A stretch of 64,000 bases of DNA from Ustilaginoidea virens. Its lineage: Eukaryota > Ascomycota > Sordariomycetes > Hypocreales > Clavicipitaceae. Positions 55,713-64,000 of this stretch are shown piece by piece (position 1 is the first letter of the stretch; each line of letters begins with the position of its first letter). The notes beneath the pieces were generated by a model. It was not told the origin of the DNA and made no database searches. It worked only from the letters and a program-made list of their open reading frames with translations. The stretch covers positions 620,001 to 684,000 of the forward strand of contig NC_057322.1 of the NCBI RefSeq assembly GCF_000687475.1, read 5' to 3'. The translations under genes were made by a program, and so were the position numbers.

Positions 55713-57517
55713 AGCCCGAACCGCTGTTGCCGCCCGCGTCCGCGCCCGCGTCCGCCATGCAACAACCCCCGACCGCCTCCCCCTCCGCCGCCGACGCGGC
55801 CCTCGCCGGCCTCGGCTACAAGGCCGAGCTCCCCCGCAACCTCAGCATGATGAGCATCCTCGGCCTGTCGTTCGCCATCATGGCCGTGCCGTTTGGCCTC
55901 TCCACCACCATCTACATCACCCTCTACAACGGGCAGGCCGTCTCGGTGCTCTGGGGGTGGGTGCTCGTGTCCCTCGTGTCCGTCTGCATCGCCGCCTCGC
56001 TCGCCGAGATCTGCGCCGTCTTCCCCACCGCCGGCGGCGTCTACTACTGGTCCGCGATGCTGAGCACGCGCCGCTGGGCGCCCGTGGTGAGCTTCGTCGA
56101 CGGCTGGCTGACCCTCGTGGGCAACTGGACCGTCACCCTGTCCATCAACTTCTCGGGCGCGCAGCTCATCCTGAGCGCCGTCACCCTCTTCGACCCGGAC
56201 TACGCCGCCACCGCGTGGCAGACGGTGCTGTGCTTCTGGGCCCTCATGCTGGTCTGCGCCCTCGTCAACGCCTTTGGCTCGCGGTACCTGGACCTGATCA
56301 ACCGGGTGTGCATCTACTGGACCGCCGCGAGCGTGCTCGTCATCCTCGTCACCCTGCTGGCCATGGCGCCGTCGCGGCGCTCGGGCGCCTACGTCTTTGG
56401 CCACTACGATGCGTCTGCCAGCGGCTGGCCTACAGGATGGTCCTTTTTCGTCGGCCTGCTGTCGCGTGAGTCATGGCCGTCATCCCCCGCCCCCCCCCCC
56501 CCCTTTTTTCTTTCTTTTCTTTTTTCTATTGCTTTGCTGTTTCCCGCCTTGTCTTTGTGGTCGTCTTCGCCGCCGTCATCGTCTTCGCGCGTTTCAACTG
56601 ACTGGCAAAACTTATATCCAACAGCCGCCTACACCCTCACCGGCTACGGCATGGTCGCCGCCATGTGCGAGGAAGTCCAGAACCCCGAGCGCGAGGTGCC
56701 CAAGGCCATTGTGCTCTCCGTCATTGCCGCCGGCATCACCGGCGTCATCTTCCTGATCCCGCTGCTCTTCGTCATCCCCGACATCGCCACGCTGCTCCAG
56801 CAGGCCCAGCCCATCGGCCTGCTGTTCAAGACGGTCACCGGCTCCGCCGCCGGCGGCTTCGGCCTGCTGTTCCTGATTCTCGGCATCCTCATGTTCGCCG
56901 GCATCGGCGCCCTGACCGCCGCCTCGCGCTGCACCTACGCCTTTGCCCGCGACGGCGCCGTCCCCGGCTACCGCCTCTGGTCCAGGGTCGACGCGAAGCT
57001 GGGCCTGCCGCTGTGGGCCCTCGCCCTGTCCACCGTCGTCGACTGCCTCCTCGGCTGCATCTACTTTGGCTCCCCGGCCGCCTTCAACTCCTTCACCGGC
57101 GTGGCGACCATCTGCCTGTCCATGTCGTACGGAGTCCCCGTCCTGGTCCTGCTGGCCCGCCGCAGGCAAGCCGTCGCCCGCTCGCCCTACAGCCTGGGCA
57201 GGCTCGGCACCGCCGTCAACGTCGTCTGCGTCGCCTGGATCGTCTTCGCCGTCGTCATCTTCTGCATGCCCGTCTCGCTGCCCGTCGACGCCGCCACCAT
57301 GAACTACGCCTCGGTGGTGTTTGCCGGCTTCGCCGCCGTCGCCGTCGCCTGGTACTTTGCCTATGCCCGCCGCAACTTCCACGGGCCGCCGGTCCTTGCG
57401 CGGGACGAGCTCGACGGGGTTCCCGCCCGGGCGCACCGCGGCCCAGAGGCCAGCATTGGCGCGGAACAAGCGACGCCGGAGCTGCCCCTGGAGAAGAAAA
57501 TGAGCATCCGTGCGTAG
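55709..57517 (+). CDS. APC-superfamily amino-acid/choline permease (ACT family)
   Basis: Two exons (55709-56465 and 56625-57517) give 549 residues. The intron is 159 bp with a GTGAGT donor, a CTGAC lariat motif and CAACAG acceptor. Its removal yields GLLSPAYTLTGYG. The N-terminus has a ~35-residue Pro/Ala tail. The core has the family's marks: LGLSFAIMAVPFGLST (TM1), FPTAGGVYYWSAML, the WTVTLSINFSGAQ region, GYGMVAAMCEEVQNPEREVPKAI (loop with conserved Glu and Pro) and SRCTYAFARDGAVPG. About 12 helices are expected. Members of this fungal group carry GABA, choline or neutral amino acids into the cell. The exact substrate is not decidable. It converges on the Rrb1 gene. Confidence 0.9.
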   Translation: MKPEPLLPPASAPASAMQQPPTASPSAADAALAGLGYKAELPRNLSMMSILGLSFAIMAVPFGLSTTIYITLYNGQAVSVLWGWVLVSLVSVCIAASLAEICAVFPTAGGVYYWSAMLSTRRWAPVVSFVDGWLTLVGNWTVTLSINFSGAQLILSAVTLFDPDYAATAWQTVLCFWALMLVCALVNAFGSRYLDLINRVCIYWTAASVLVILVTLLAMAPSRRSGAYVFGHYDASASGWPTGWSFFVGLLSRESWPSSPAPPPPFFLSFLFSIALLFPALSLWSSSPPSSSSRVSTDWQNLYPTAAYTLTGYGMVAAMCEEVQNPEREVPKAIVLSVIAAGITGVIFLIPLLFVIPDIATLLQQAQPIGLLFKTVTGSAAGGFGLLFLILGILMFAGIGALTAASRCTYAFARDGAVPGYRLWSRVDAKLGLPLWALALSTVVDCLLGCIYFGSPAAFNSFTGVATICLSMSYGVPVLVLLARRRQAVARSPYSLGRLGTAVNVVCVAWIVFAVVIFCMPVSLPVDAATMNYASVVFAGFAAVAVAWYFAYARRNFHGPPVLARDELDGVPARAHRGPEASIGAEQATPELPLEKKMSIRA

Positions 57518-58299
57518 CTGGGCGTCTTTTTGCATGCGGACCTCTTTTTTTTTTGTGTTATCTGGCTACATGGGAAGGGGCGACCTGGTGTGATGCTGCT
57601 GGAATCGACACCTCTTTTATGAGGTACGACCTTGTAGTAGTATCGTGTGGAGGCAATGAGTAAGACATGGGGCTGGACATGGGTAGTAATAGACGAACAA
57701 AAGTTAGCGATAGAAAGATGGCAAGCCTCGCAGCTTGATGCATGATTCACACAGCGGTCTTGGCTTGGGAGGCTGTTGGCGGGTGGCCTTGCTGTCGAGG
57801 AAGATGACCTTGACCACCCTTGCAGGACTTTGCAGCCGTACGAAGCATCCAGCGCTGATGACGAACTACCAAACGTTATACGCGGCAGTAAGATCTGCAC
57901 GGGTAGCAGCAGGCCATCTGTCTTCCTCGACACATGCCTACACCCACCATCAGCCTCATCAAGCCACCGTCTTGGCCGCTGTAAGGTGTCGCGCGGACCT
58001 CGCGGAAACAGCTCCTGCGCACGTCGTCTCCTAGTCGCCTTGCTTTAGTATCCGTCGCCGCTTACATCAAGCCCCCCGTCTCCTACTTGTGCCTCTACAT
58101 GCCGCTGCCACCACAAGGCCCTACCTGATGCAAGACGCGAGATGCGACGGCAGAAATTACGCGAGAGAGGGGGCAAGGACAGAAAGAAAGAAGCAAGAAA
58201 TCACGGCAAAGCACAAGAGAGTCCCTAGGTTTCTGTTTTGCTCTGTTGTCATGTCTTGTCTCGTCTTGTCTTGTCACGTCTTGTGCTTTTGTTCCCCCC
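57518..58299. other. convergent intergenic region, permease and Rrb1 3' flanks
   Basis: A T run at 57545-57555 follows the permease stop. Repeated TCTTGTC words lie near 58250-58285. No gene recognised. Confidence 0.5.
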
Positions 58300-59908
58300 C
58301 TACACGCTGATTGTTCGAAAGACGCTAAACTCCTCGCCCGTGGCGACCAGGCTCCCCATCATCTGCGGGTGCCAGTGCACCTCCTTGGCGTCCTTGAGGT
58401 AGTGCACAAACAGCAGCTGCGGCGGCACGCCCTTGACGCCGGCCGTGTCCTTGCTCTCCTCGTCGTCCAGCTCGACGGCCAGGTCCCACAGCGTGACGGT
58501 GCTGTCGGCCGCGGCGACGGCCACGACCGAGTCGTCGGCCGGGTGCCACTCCAGGCTGGTGATCTGCTCCGTGTGGAAGGCGAAGCTCGCGAGGGGCTGG
58601 GGCGTCTCGGCGCCGCCCGCCTCCTTCCACTGGCGCAGGTCCCAGACGGCCCAGGCGCCGTCGTCGGCGCCCGACGCGAGCAGGTGGCTGGTCTGGCGGG
58701 ACCACGAGATGACGTTGACGTCGTGGGCGGAGGCGCGGACCGTGATGGCGGGCCGGCGCGCCCGGGAGCGCACGTCCCACACGCGCACGGTGCCGTCGCT
58801 CGAGGCCGACGCGAACACGGACGCCTCGGACGGCGACCACTGCAGGTCCTCGACGCTGCCGGCGTGGCCGCGGAAGGGCCGCGCGTCGGTGGCCCAGCCG
58901 CCGCCGTCGGCGCGCGTCGTCGCGTACACGAGCCCGTCGTTGTCGCCGGTGAGCAGCCTGCCGCCGGGCACGGTGGGCGACCAGTCGACCGCGTAGCCCT
59001 CGGCCTTGTGCGCGCGGATCGTGCACACCGGCCGGTCGTGCTGGGCCGTCACGCCGCTGCCGGGGTTGTCGAACGAGGCCAGGTGCGGGGTCACGTCGTG
59101 GATGAAGACGTTGGCCGACTCGGTCATGGTGGCGGTCAGCGTGGTCGGCGGCCGGCCGGGCTCGCTGCCGCTGCTGCTGCTGGGCACCTGGTGCGCGCGG
59201 ATGCGGTTCGTGGTCGAGTTGAGCGGGATGGAGCGGCTCTCCAGTATGGGCTCCGCGTCTTCATCATCATCGTCGCCGTCGTCGTCGTCGTCGTCGTCGT
59301 CCGACCCGTCGTCGTCGTCGCCCCGCCTGGCCATCCTGCTGAGCCCGCTCAGCTTGCTCACCAGCAGCTGGTTGTCCGACGCCTTGGACGACTCGGCCTG
59401 CGTCCCCGCCACCAGGTACATGGTGGCCGGGTAGGCCTTGCGGTCGTCGCCCAGCGCGTCTCTGACAATGTCAAAGGAGAGGCAGGGCCAGGGCGTGCTC
59501 AGGTTGTGCAGCATCTCGTACGTCGTCGGGTCCGGCGCCAGCGTCTGGCCGGGCTCCAGTTTGCTGCGCCCGACGATGAATGTCCCCTGGTCGACCTCCA
59601 TCGCGGCTGCCCCATCGCAAGTCAGCTCAGTCAAGCGTTCCATGCGCCTTCATTCCTTCATTCTTCGTCTTCCTTGTTGGCCCCTTGGCGCCGTTTCTCT
59701 TACCAGCCTTCTCGTCGGCCTCGCGCTCGGCGTCGGGCCTTCCGTCCACGCCGGCCTCGAAGATTTCGTCTTCGCTTTCAAACTCGTCCTCGAACTCGTC
59801 CTCGAACTCGCCCACGTCCTTGTCGTCGTCGTCAATGTCCATGGCGTCGGGGCGATGGCCGCCCTTGAGGGGGCCGCTGCCGTTTTCGTCGGCCACCCGC
59901 TTCGACAT
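58300..59908 (-). CDS. RRB1: ribosome-assembly WD40 protein Rrb1 (GRWD1)
   Basis: Two exons (59908-59704 and 59606-58300) give 503 residues. The N-terminus is acidic with repeated EFEDEFEDEFESEDE. After the splice comes the histone-chaperone entry motif of this family (VDQGTFIVGRSKLEPG, LAPDPTTYEMLHNLSTPWPC at ~92-110). WD40 repeats fill the rest (for example ADDGAWAVWDLR and DDSVVAVAAADSTVTLWDL). A second acidic run of Asp codons (~190-215) loops out between blades. In yeast Rrb1 is a nuclear chaperone for ribosomal protein Rpl3 in 60S assembly. Sequence order and length fit that protein well. The GC-rich (GAC)n stretch produces long mirror frames on the plus strand. Confidence 0.93.
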
Positions 59909-60701
59909 GCTGGTGTGGGATGTTTCCTCGTGTTTTCTTGCCTTTCTTTTCTTTTCTCCTTGTCTTTTTCGCTCTTTTTTTTTTTTTCCGTCTCTTTTGG
60001 GTCAACCCAGGCCCAGCCCAAGTTGGGCGGCAGAATAATTTTCTGGCCCCTCAATATCCCCACTGTTTCCAGGGACTGGCCCCGCGGCGGGATGGTCCTC
60101 TTACAGGGCGGTGAGTAACGGCCTGCTGCAGGTGGCGGTGCTCACGTTGTGGCTGGGACATTGTGGCTGGATGCTCGGAACAGTCCTCCGCACTCCGTAC
60201 CCGGAGCTAGTTGCAAAGCAGCGAGCGCCTTTGCAGTCACGTGTCGCTGCGGCGTCCCCATTCGGCGGCATTCAATGATTCAGCAGGAAATCACGTCACC
60301 GCGCCACTGTGCAGCCCCTCCTGTACATGCAGCCAGCCCCTCTTAGAAAGCACATGCATTTACAGAGCACTCCGTACAATTTACCTTTACCTGCTGCATC
60401 TGGAAAACCACGGCTTTGGAAGCGCCCAGCTTTAGCTTCATAATCAACCCACCTGGGATGCTCCACCAGGCCATTTGTCATCCACCATCACCTTTGCGCA
60501 TCCCATCCCATCCATCCCATCCATCCCATCCATCCCATCCATCCCTTATCATCCCCGTGCCCGCACACAGCAACCGTTGCCCGTCCGCCATCACCCCCCG
60601 CCATACCAAATCATCCCGCTTTACCAACTGACTCTTTCCTTTCCTTCTCCCATCCATCCCTCTGCCTCACGGAACCCACCCCCCGCAGACACTTCCCCAC
60701 C
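59909..60701. promoter_or_regulatory. shared divergent promoter of Rrb1 and thioredoxin
   Basis: About 790 bp separate the two start codons. It is T/C-rich near Rrb1 (59935-60000). A (ATCCATCCC)n-like tandem repeat at 60499-60545 and CT-rich leader precede the thioredoxin. No TATA box is evident, as usual for housekeeping genes. Confidence 0.55.
60499..60545 (+). repeat. CATCCCATC short tandem repeat
   Basis: About five units of (CATCCCATC)n in the thioredoxin promoter or leader. Pyrimidine-rich, with no coding meaning. Confidence 0.8.
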
Positions 60702-61171
60702 ATGCCCGTCATCACCGTCACCTCCAAGCAGCAGTTCGACCAGCTCATCCGCGACACCGACTCGGTCGCCATCCAAGCCAGCGCAGCTTGGTGCGGCCCC
60801 TGCAAAGCCATCTCCCCCCTCTTCGAGAAGCACTCCGACGCCCTGGCCGCCGACCACGCCGTCGCCTTCGCCAAGTTCGACATCGACCAGGTCCCCGATC
60901 TCGCCCAGGAGCTCGGCGTCACCTCCGTCCCCACCTTCTACTTCTTCTCCCAGGCCGAGAGGACGTCGGTCGTGACGGGCGCCAACCCGGGCTCTTTGAA
61001 GACGGCCGTCGATGACCTGACCAAGCGGGCCACGGGGACCGCGGTAAGTTTTTTTTCTTTCCTTGCGTGCGCGTTGGCTAACGGCATGGTGTTTTTCTTC
61101 TTCTTTGAATTTGATGGGCGGGTGCTAATACCTCGCGGTCGCGCTAGTTTTCCACCACGGAGAACTTTTAG
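60702..61171 (+). CDS. thioredoxin
   Basis: Two exons (60702-61043, 61148-61171) give 121 residues. The thioredoxin fold shows the active site WCGPCKAISP with Cys31 and Cys34, the FDIDQVPDLAQELGVTSVPT stretch with the cis-Pro before Thr, and a Gly pair in the last strand (GANPGSL). The 104-bp intron has a GTAAGT donor, GCTAATAC lariat motif and GCTAG acceptor. The tiny second exon adds FSTTENF. No signal or transit peptide is seen, so it is probably cytosolic. Thioredoxins reduce protein disulphides using electrons from thioredoxin reductase. The short extra C-terminal tail is longer than in minimal ~105-residue forms. Confidence 0.93.
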
Positions 61172-61942
61172 AAAGAAAAAGAAAAAAAAAACTGCCGACA
61201 CGAGGGGCTGGGGGGAATCCAAGCGTCTGGCTCTGCGTGGACGGCAAACCTCGGGATTTGGATTCGGATTCGGATTCAACCGCCGAGTTTGCGTTTTCGC
61301 AACGGGGCATGATGGTGGAGTGCGAGGCGGGTTAAGGGTCGCATTCTCGGCATGTGGCACCACCCTGGACTAGACTCTGACGAGAACGCTGAAAGACTTT
61401 GACTTTTCGTCCGTCGGAGCTTGAAGGATCCTCCTTGGCTTGGAGGTACCGACGCTCATCGTTTCATACGCCTACCTCGGCCATGGACTTGGACCTGGGC
61501 AGTTTTCGCCCCGTCTGTCCGTTTAACCCTGGAGTTGTGTCTGGGATAGAGTAGATTCTGCTTTGTATTTACTACAAGAAACGCTCGTCCGCCCGCGCTT
61601 GCTAGGGTATTCTGCTACCAGGTTTCGAAATTCGCAAAGGGCTCCTCCTGTAACAGAAGAGGTGAGGAAGATCAATGCTCCAGTAAATGCTCCAGACAAT
61701 CAATGCTCCCACTCTAGCCAGCTCCCAGCATCGTCAAAACAGTGGTATGATTCTCACATCCGACCTCTGCTCTGTCGGCACCGACTCGCGGCACCGACTG
61801 ACGAAAGCTCCTGCTGCCACGTCGTCAAGTTGTTCCCCATGTCAATGAGGCATCTCCCATTGTCGCTCTTCTTCATTCCTGCATATCTTTTATGACAACT
61901 CTGTTTTGCCTTTTGCGATTCTTCTTCGCCTTCACGCCGCGG
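61172..61942. other. convergent spacer between thioredoxin and the WDR44-like gene
   Basis: Contains (GGATTC)n-like repeats at 61254-61279. No gene recognised; open frames such as 61563-61895 lack any family features. Confidence 0.5.
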
Positions 61943-64000
61943 CTACCGCAGTTCCTGCAGCCCGTGACGTTTATCTTCGGTCAATTCTGCGCTGGTTCGC
62001 GCTACACCAGGGTCGTCCGTTGGCTTCTTGGCCATCGACTCCCCCGAGGCTTCTGCCCTTTCTTCCATGCTTTCTCCATGCGAGTCAGATTCGCTCGGTC
62101 TGGGTTGGGTGCTTCGCGCAAGGCCCGTGGATCGGCGCACCCCGGCGGCATTCTTCTCGGCTTCCAGTCTCCGCATGTCATGCACACCCAAGCTTCGTTG
62201 GGCGGCTGGTTTATCACCAGGTCCTCGGTCATCATTCACGTTCGTGGAGCCGTTGTCTGCTGCATTGCTGCTGTTCGCGGATCCTAAAAGGGTCGCGCTC
62301 GAGCCATACCGCAGGCCTGACTTCGACTTCCACCTGCTCAGGTTCCAGAAACTGCTTTCCTCTCTGTCTTCGCCGCTTCTAGAATCCGAGACACTCAAAA
62401 GACTGAAGCCCGGTGTTGGGGGAAGCAACGAGCCGCGATCCTTATCCCTATTGGTTCGCGGAGAGCTTCGACCGGTGTGAATGCTGCTGGCTGGGCTGCC
62501 GGGATTGGCCCGGCTCGCCAGGCTCGACGCGTAGGCATGTTTACGAGCCTCCGATGCTACATTGACCCGCGAGGAATTGAGCGACGTCCTTACAGACTTC
62601 ACGGGCGACAGGGACCGTTCGCTTCGGCTCGCCCTCAGGCTGACGCTACGCCCTCCTTCGACGTCTTGGCGCCAGCTCATGATCCTGTCCGACGCCGGCT
62701 GGGTCTGCTGCGTGGCGGGTCCCAGATTCAACGAATCGCGCCGAGACTGCACCCGGCTCCCGGCGCTGGTCCTGGTGGCAAGACTGCCCGACCTTCCAAG
62801 TCCGTTTAGCCGACCCGACAGTTTGGAAGAGGTTTCCCACGTGCTCTGAAGCCGTTTCGCATAAGCGCAGTCCTGACGAAACACCTTGATAGTGCCAGTT
62901 CTGTCTGTCGTGATAATGATGTTGCCGTCCACATGTTTCGACCTCTCGATATAGAGGGGGCTTTCCTCCGGCTTTTTTAGGCTGACTGCGCTTTCCGTCT
63001 GTCCACCCTGCGAGAGCTTGGTTTGACTCGCCATTTTCTCCTCCAGGCTCAGGAGCATTACCGGAGGTGGGTTGCAGAGGTCGTAGATGGGATCTCCGGA
63101 CGCGCTCAAAAGTTGCCTGGTTTTGATCGGTGCCATTGTGGCTGTTGTGACAACTTCAGGGTGTGCGTCGAAGCACTCATAGGGTTGCTTGTCCTTCATC
63201 TCGTAGTCAGTGCTGTTGGCACTCCAGATGTACGCTTGACGGTCCTCGCTTCCAGAGATTACGTAGGCACCGTCGTCGCTGAATCGTGCGCTAATCTGGC
63301 TCGACTGGTTCTCCAGGCCTCGGAATTTCACCTCCAGCATCTTTGTCCGCAAGCTGTATATCCTCACCCGGGAATCGTTCGAGCTGATGAGTACCTTGAC
63401 GTCGGCTTTGCCGCCCTCGGATGGAAGTGCCGCGGTTTTTATACCAGTAATCTTGCTTCCCTTGGCGTTTTTCCCTCTAGACGAGCGAACGTGGATTTGA
63501 GACTTGAGCTGGAGTCGCTCGGTCTCGTAGAACAGGCAGAGTCCGCCAAGAAGGCCGCATATGGCGGTTTTGCCATCGGGGGAAAAGGCCACCGCAGTGA
63601 TGAACTCGTGCGCGACTGCCGAAAAGGCCACGGCCCTGTCAGGTATGCTCCACAGTCGCAACTGCGCGTCAAGCGAGCCTGCCAAGAAGAAGCGATCATC
63701 CGTGGGGTGGAAGACAATGGAGGTGACTAGATCATCGTGTTTGAATGTGCAGAGGCACTCGGGACGGCTCATATGCCACAACCTTACGGTTTTATCCATC
63801 GACGACGAAAGCAAGAAATTGTTCTTGCTCCAACTGAGTGCCAAGACGTCTCCCGTATGGCCCTCAAACTCTCGCGTCGGCTTGGACTGAAACACGGGCG
63901 CGCTCAACTTCTCACCTTCGCCTCGCCGACACTTCTCCTCTTCTTCCTGGTACGCCGTGCGTTCTTCGGGAGTGGATATGACAGAGAAGACTCTTACAGT
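61943..64000 (-). CDS. WDR44-like WD40 protein, N-terminus beyond the window
   Basis: An open minus-strand frame runs from the right edge to the stop at 61943, about 685 codons without an intron. The in-window part starts TVRVFSVISTPEERTAYQEE. A WD40 set follows (EGHTGDVLALSWSKNNFLLSSSMD, KTVRLWHM, VFHPTDDRFFLAGSLDAQLRLW, FSPDGKTAICGLLGG, VISGSEDRQAYIW), then a long Ser/Arg-rich, probably disordered C-terminus with several SP motifs. WDR44 family proteins bind Rab11/Ypt31-type GTPases in endosome recycling and secretion. That role is from family knowledge. TTG at 63905 is not the start, since the frame continues upstream. Confidence 0.85.
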   Translation of the reverse strand, partial: TVRVFSVISTPEERTAYQEEEEKCRRGEGEKLSAPVFQSKPTREFEGHTGDVLALSWSKNNFLLSSSMDKTVRLWHMSRPECLCTFKHDDLVTSIVFHPTDDRFFLAGSLDAQLRLWSIPDRAVAFSAVAHEFITAVAFSPDGKTAICGLLGGLCLFYETERLQLKSQIHVRSSRGKNAKGSKITGIKTAALPSEGGKADVKVLISSNDSRVRIYSLRTKMLEVKFRGLENQSSQISARFSDDGAYVISGSEDRQAYIWSANSTDYEMKDKQPYECFDAHPEVVTTATMAPIKTRQLLSASGDPIYDLCNPPPVMLLSLEEKMASQTKLSQGGQTESAVSLKKPEESPLYIERSKHVDGNIIITTDRTGTIKVFRQDCAYAKRLQSTWETSSKLSGRLNGLGRSGSLATRTSAGSRVQSRRDSLNLGPATQQTQPASDRIMSWRQDVEGGRSVSLRASRSERSLSPVKSVRTSLNSSRVNVASEARKHAYASSLASRANPGSPASSIHTGRSSPRTNRDKDRGSLLPPTPGFSLLSVSDSRSGEDREESSFWNLSRWKSKSGLRYGSSATLLGSANSSNAADNGSTNVNDDRGPGDKPAAQRSLGVHDMRRLEAEKNAAGVRRSTGLARSTQPRPSESDSHGESMEERAEASGESMAKKPTDDPGVARTSAELTEDKRHGLQELR

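Noticed and set aside
55427..56404. 325-codon minus-strand frame over the permease 5' half, with poly-Cys
   Set aside because: The Cys run is the complement phase of the CAA microsatellite, and the rest mirrors the permease.
58246..59868. 540-codon plus-strand frame over Rrb1
   Set aside because: Shadow of a GC-rich WD40 gene; low-complexity Arg/His/Val product without domains.

Overview
The window is chromosomal DNA of a filamentous ascomycete. The genes carry short introns with GT..AG ends and lariat motifs of the CTAAC/CTGAC type. They include fungal NACHT-ankyrin, DUF1996, Mae1/TDT and TRI12-type MFS proteins. The repeats show the C-to-T / G-to-A decay at CpA/TpG that repeat-induced point mutation (RIP) produces. 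The gene families and the GC-rich codon use suit a Sordariomycete, perhaps Hypocreales; this placement is inference.

Layout. 1-1650: decayed ends of two Copia-type LTR retrotransposons. 1.9-5.0 kb: broken NACHT/ankyrin (NLR-like) gene on the minus strand, followed by an unrecognised coding remnant. 6.7-8.7 kb: intact five-exon MFS transporter of the TRI12 type. 9.6-22.1 kb: RIP-decayed Tad1-like LINE, split by a structurally complete Copia element at 13831-21322 (two 703-bp LTRs, target duplication ACTAT). 22.1-24.0 kb: further AT-rich decay. 24.0-24.2 kb: gene for a small secreted cysteine-rich protein. 25001-39390: array of four 339-bp LTRs and two internal regions of a minus-strand Copia family, flanked by one target duplication (GTACT). 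41.4-43.7 kb: large intronless gene for a coiled-coil protein with a kinase-like C-terminus. 44.3-46.6 kb: two tandem three-exon genes for secreted cyanovirin-N homology (CVNH) lectin-like proteins. They lie in a duplicated block that also carries a remnant of the kinase-like gene's tail. 47.1-48.3 kb: secreted DUF1996 protein. 48.3-53.2 kb: no recognisable gene.

From 53.2 kb the sequence is ordinary GC-rich housekeeping DNA: a Mae1/TDT-type anion transporter, an APC-family amino-acid permease with a polyglutamine uORF and GATA sites upstream, the ribosome-assembly WD40 protein Rrb1, a thioredoxin divergent from it, and the C-terminal part of a WDR44-like WD40 protein that runs off the right edge.

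The window therefore joins a repeat-rich accessory compartment (transposons, broken NLR, secreted proteins, young tandem duplication, lineage-specific kinase-like gene) to a conserved core. The most unusual structures are the LTR array, which fits recombination with a two-LTR circle, and the paired CVNH block. No known defence, CRISPR or Starship system was found.
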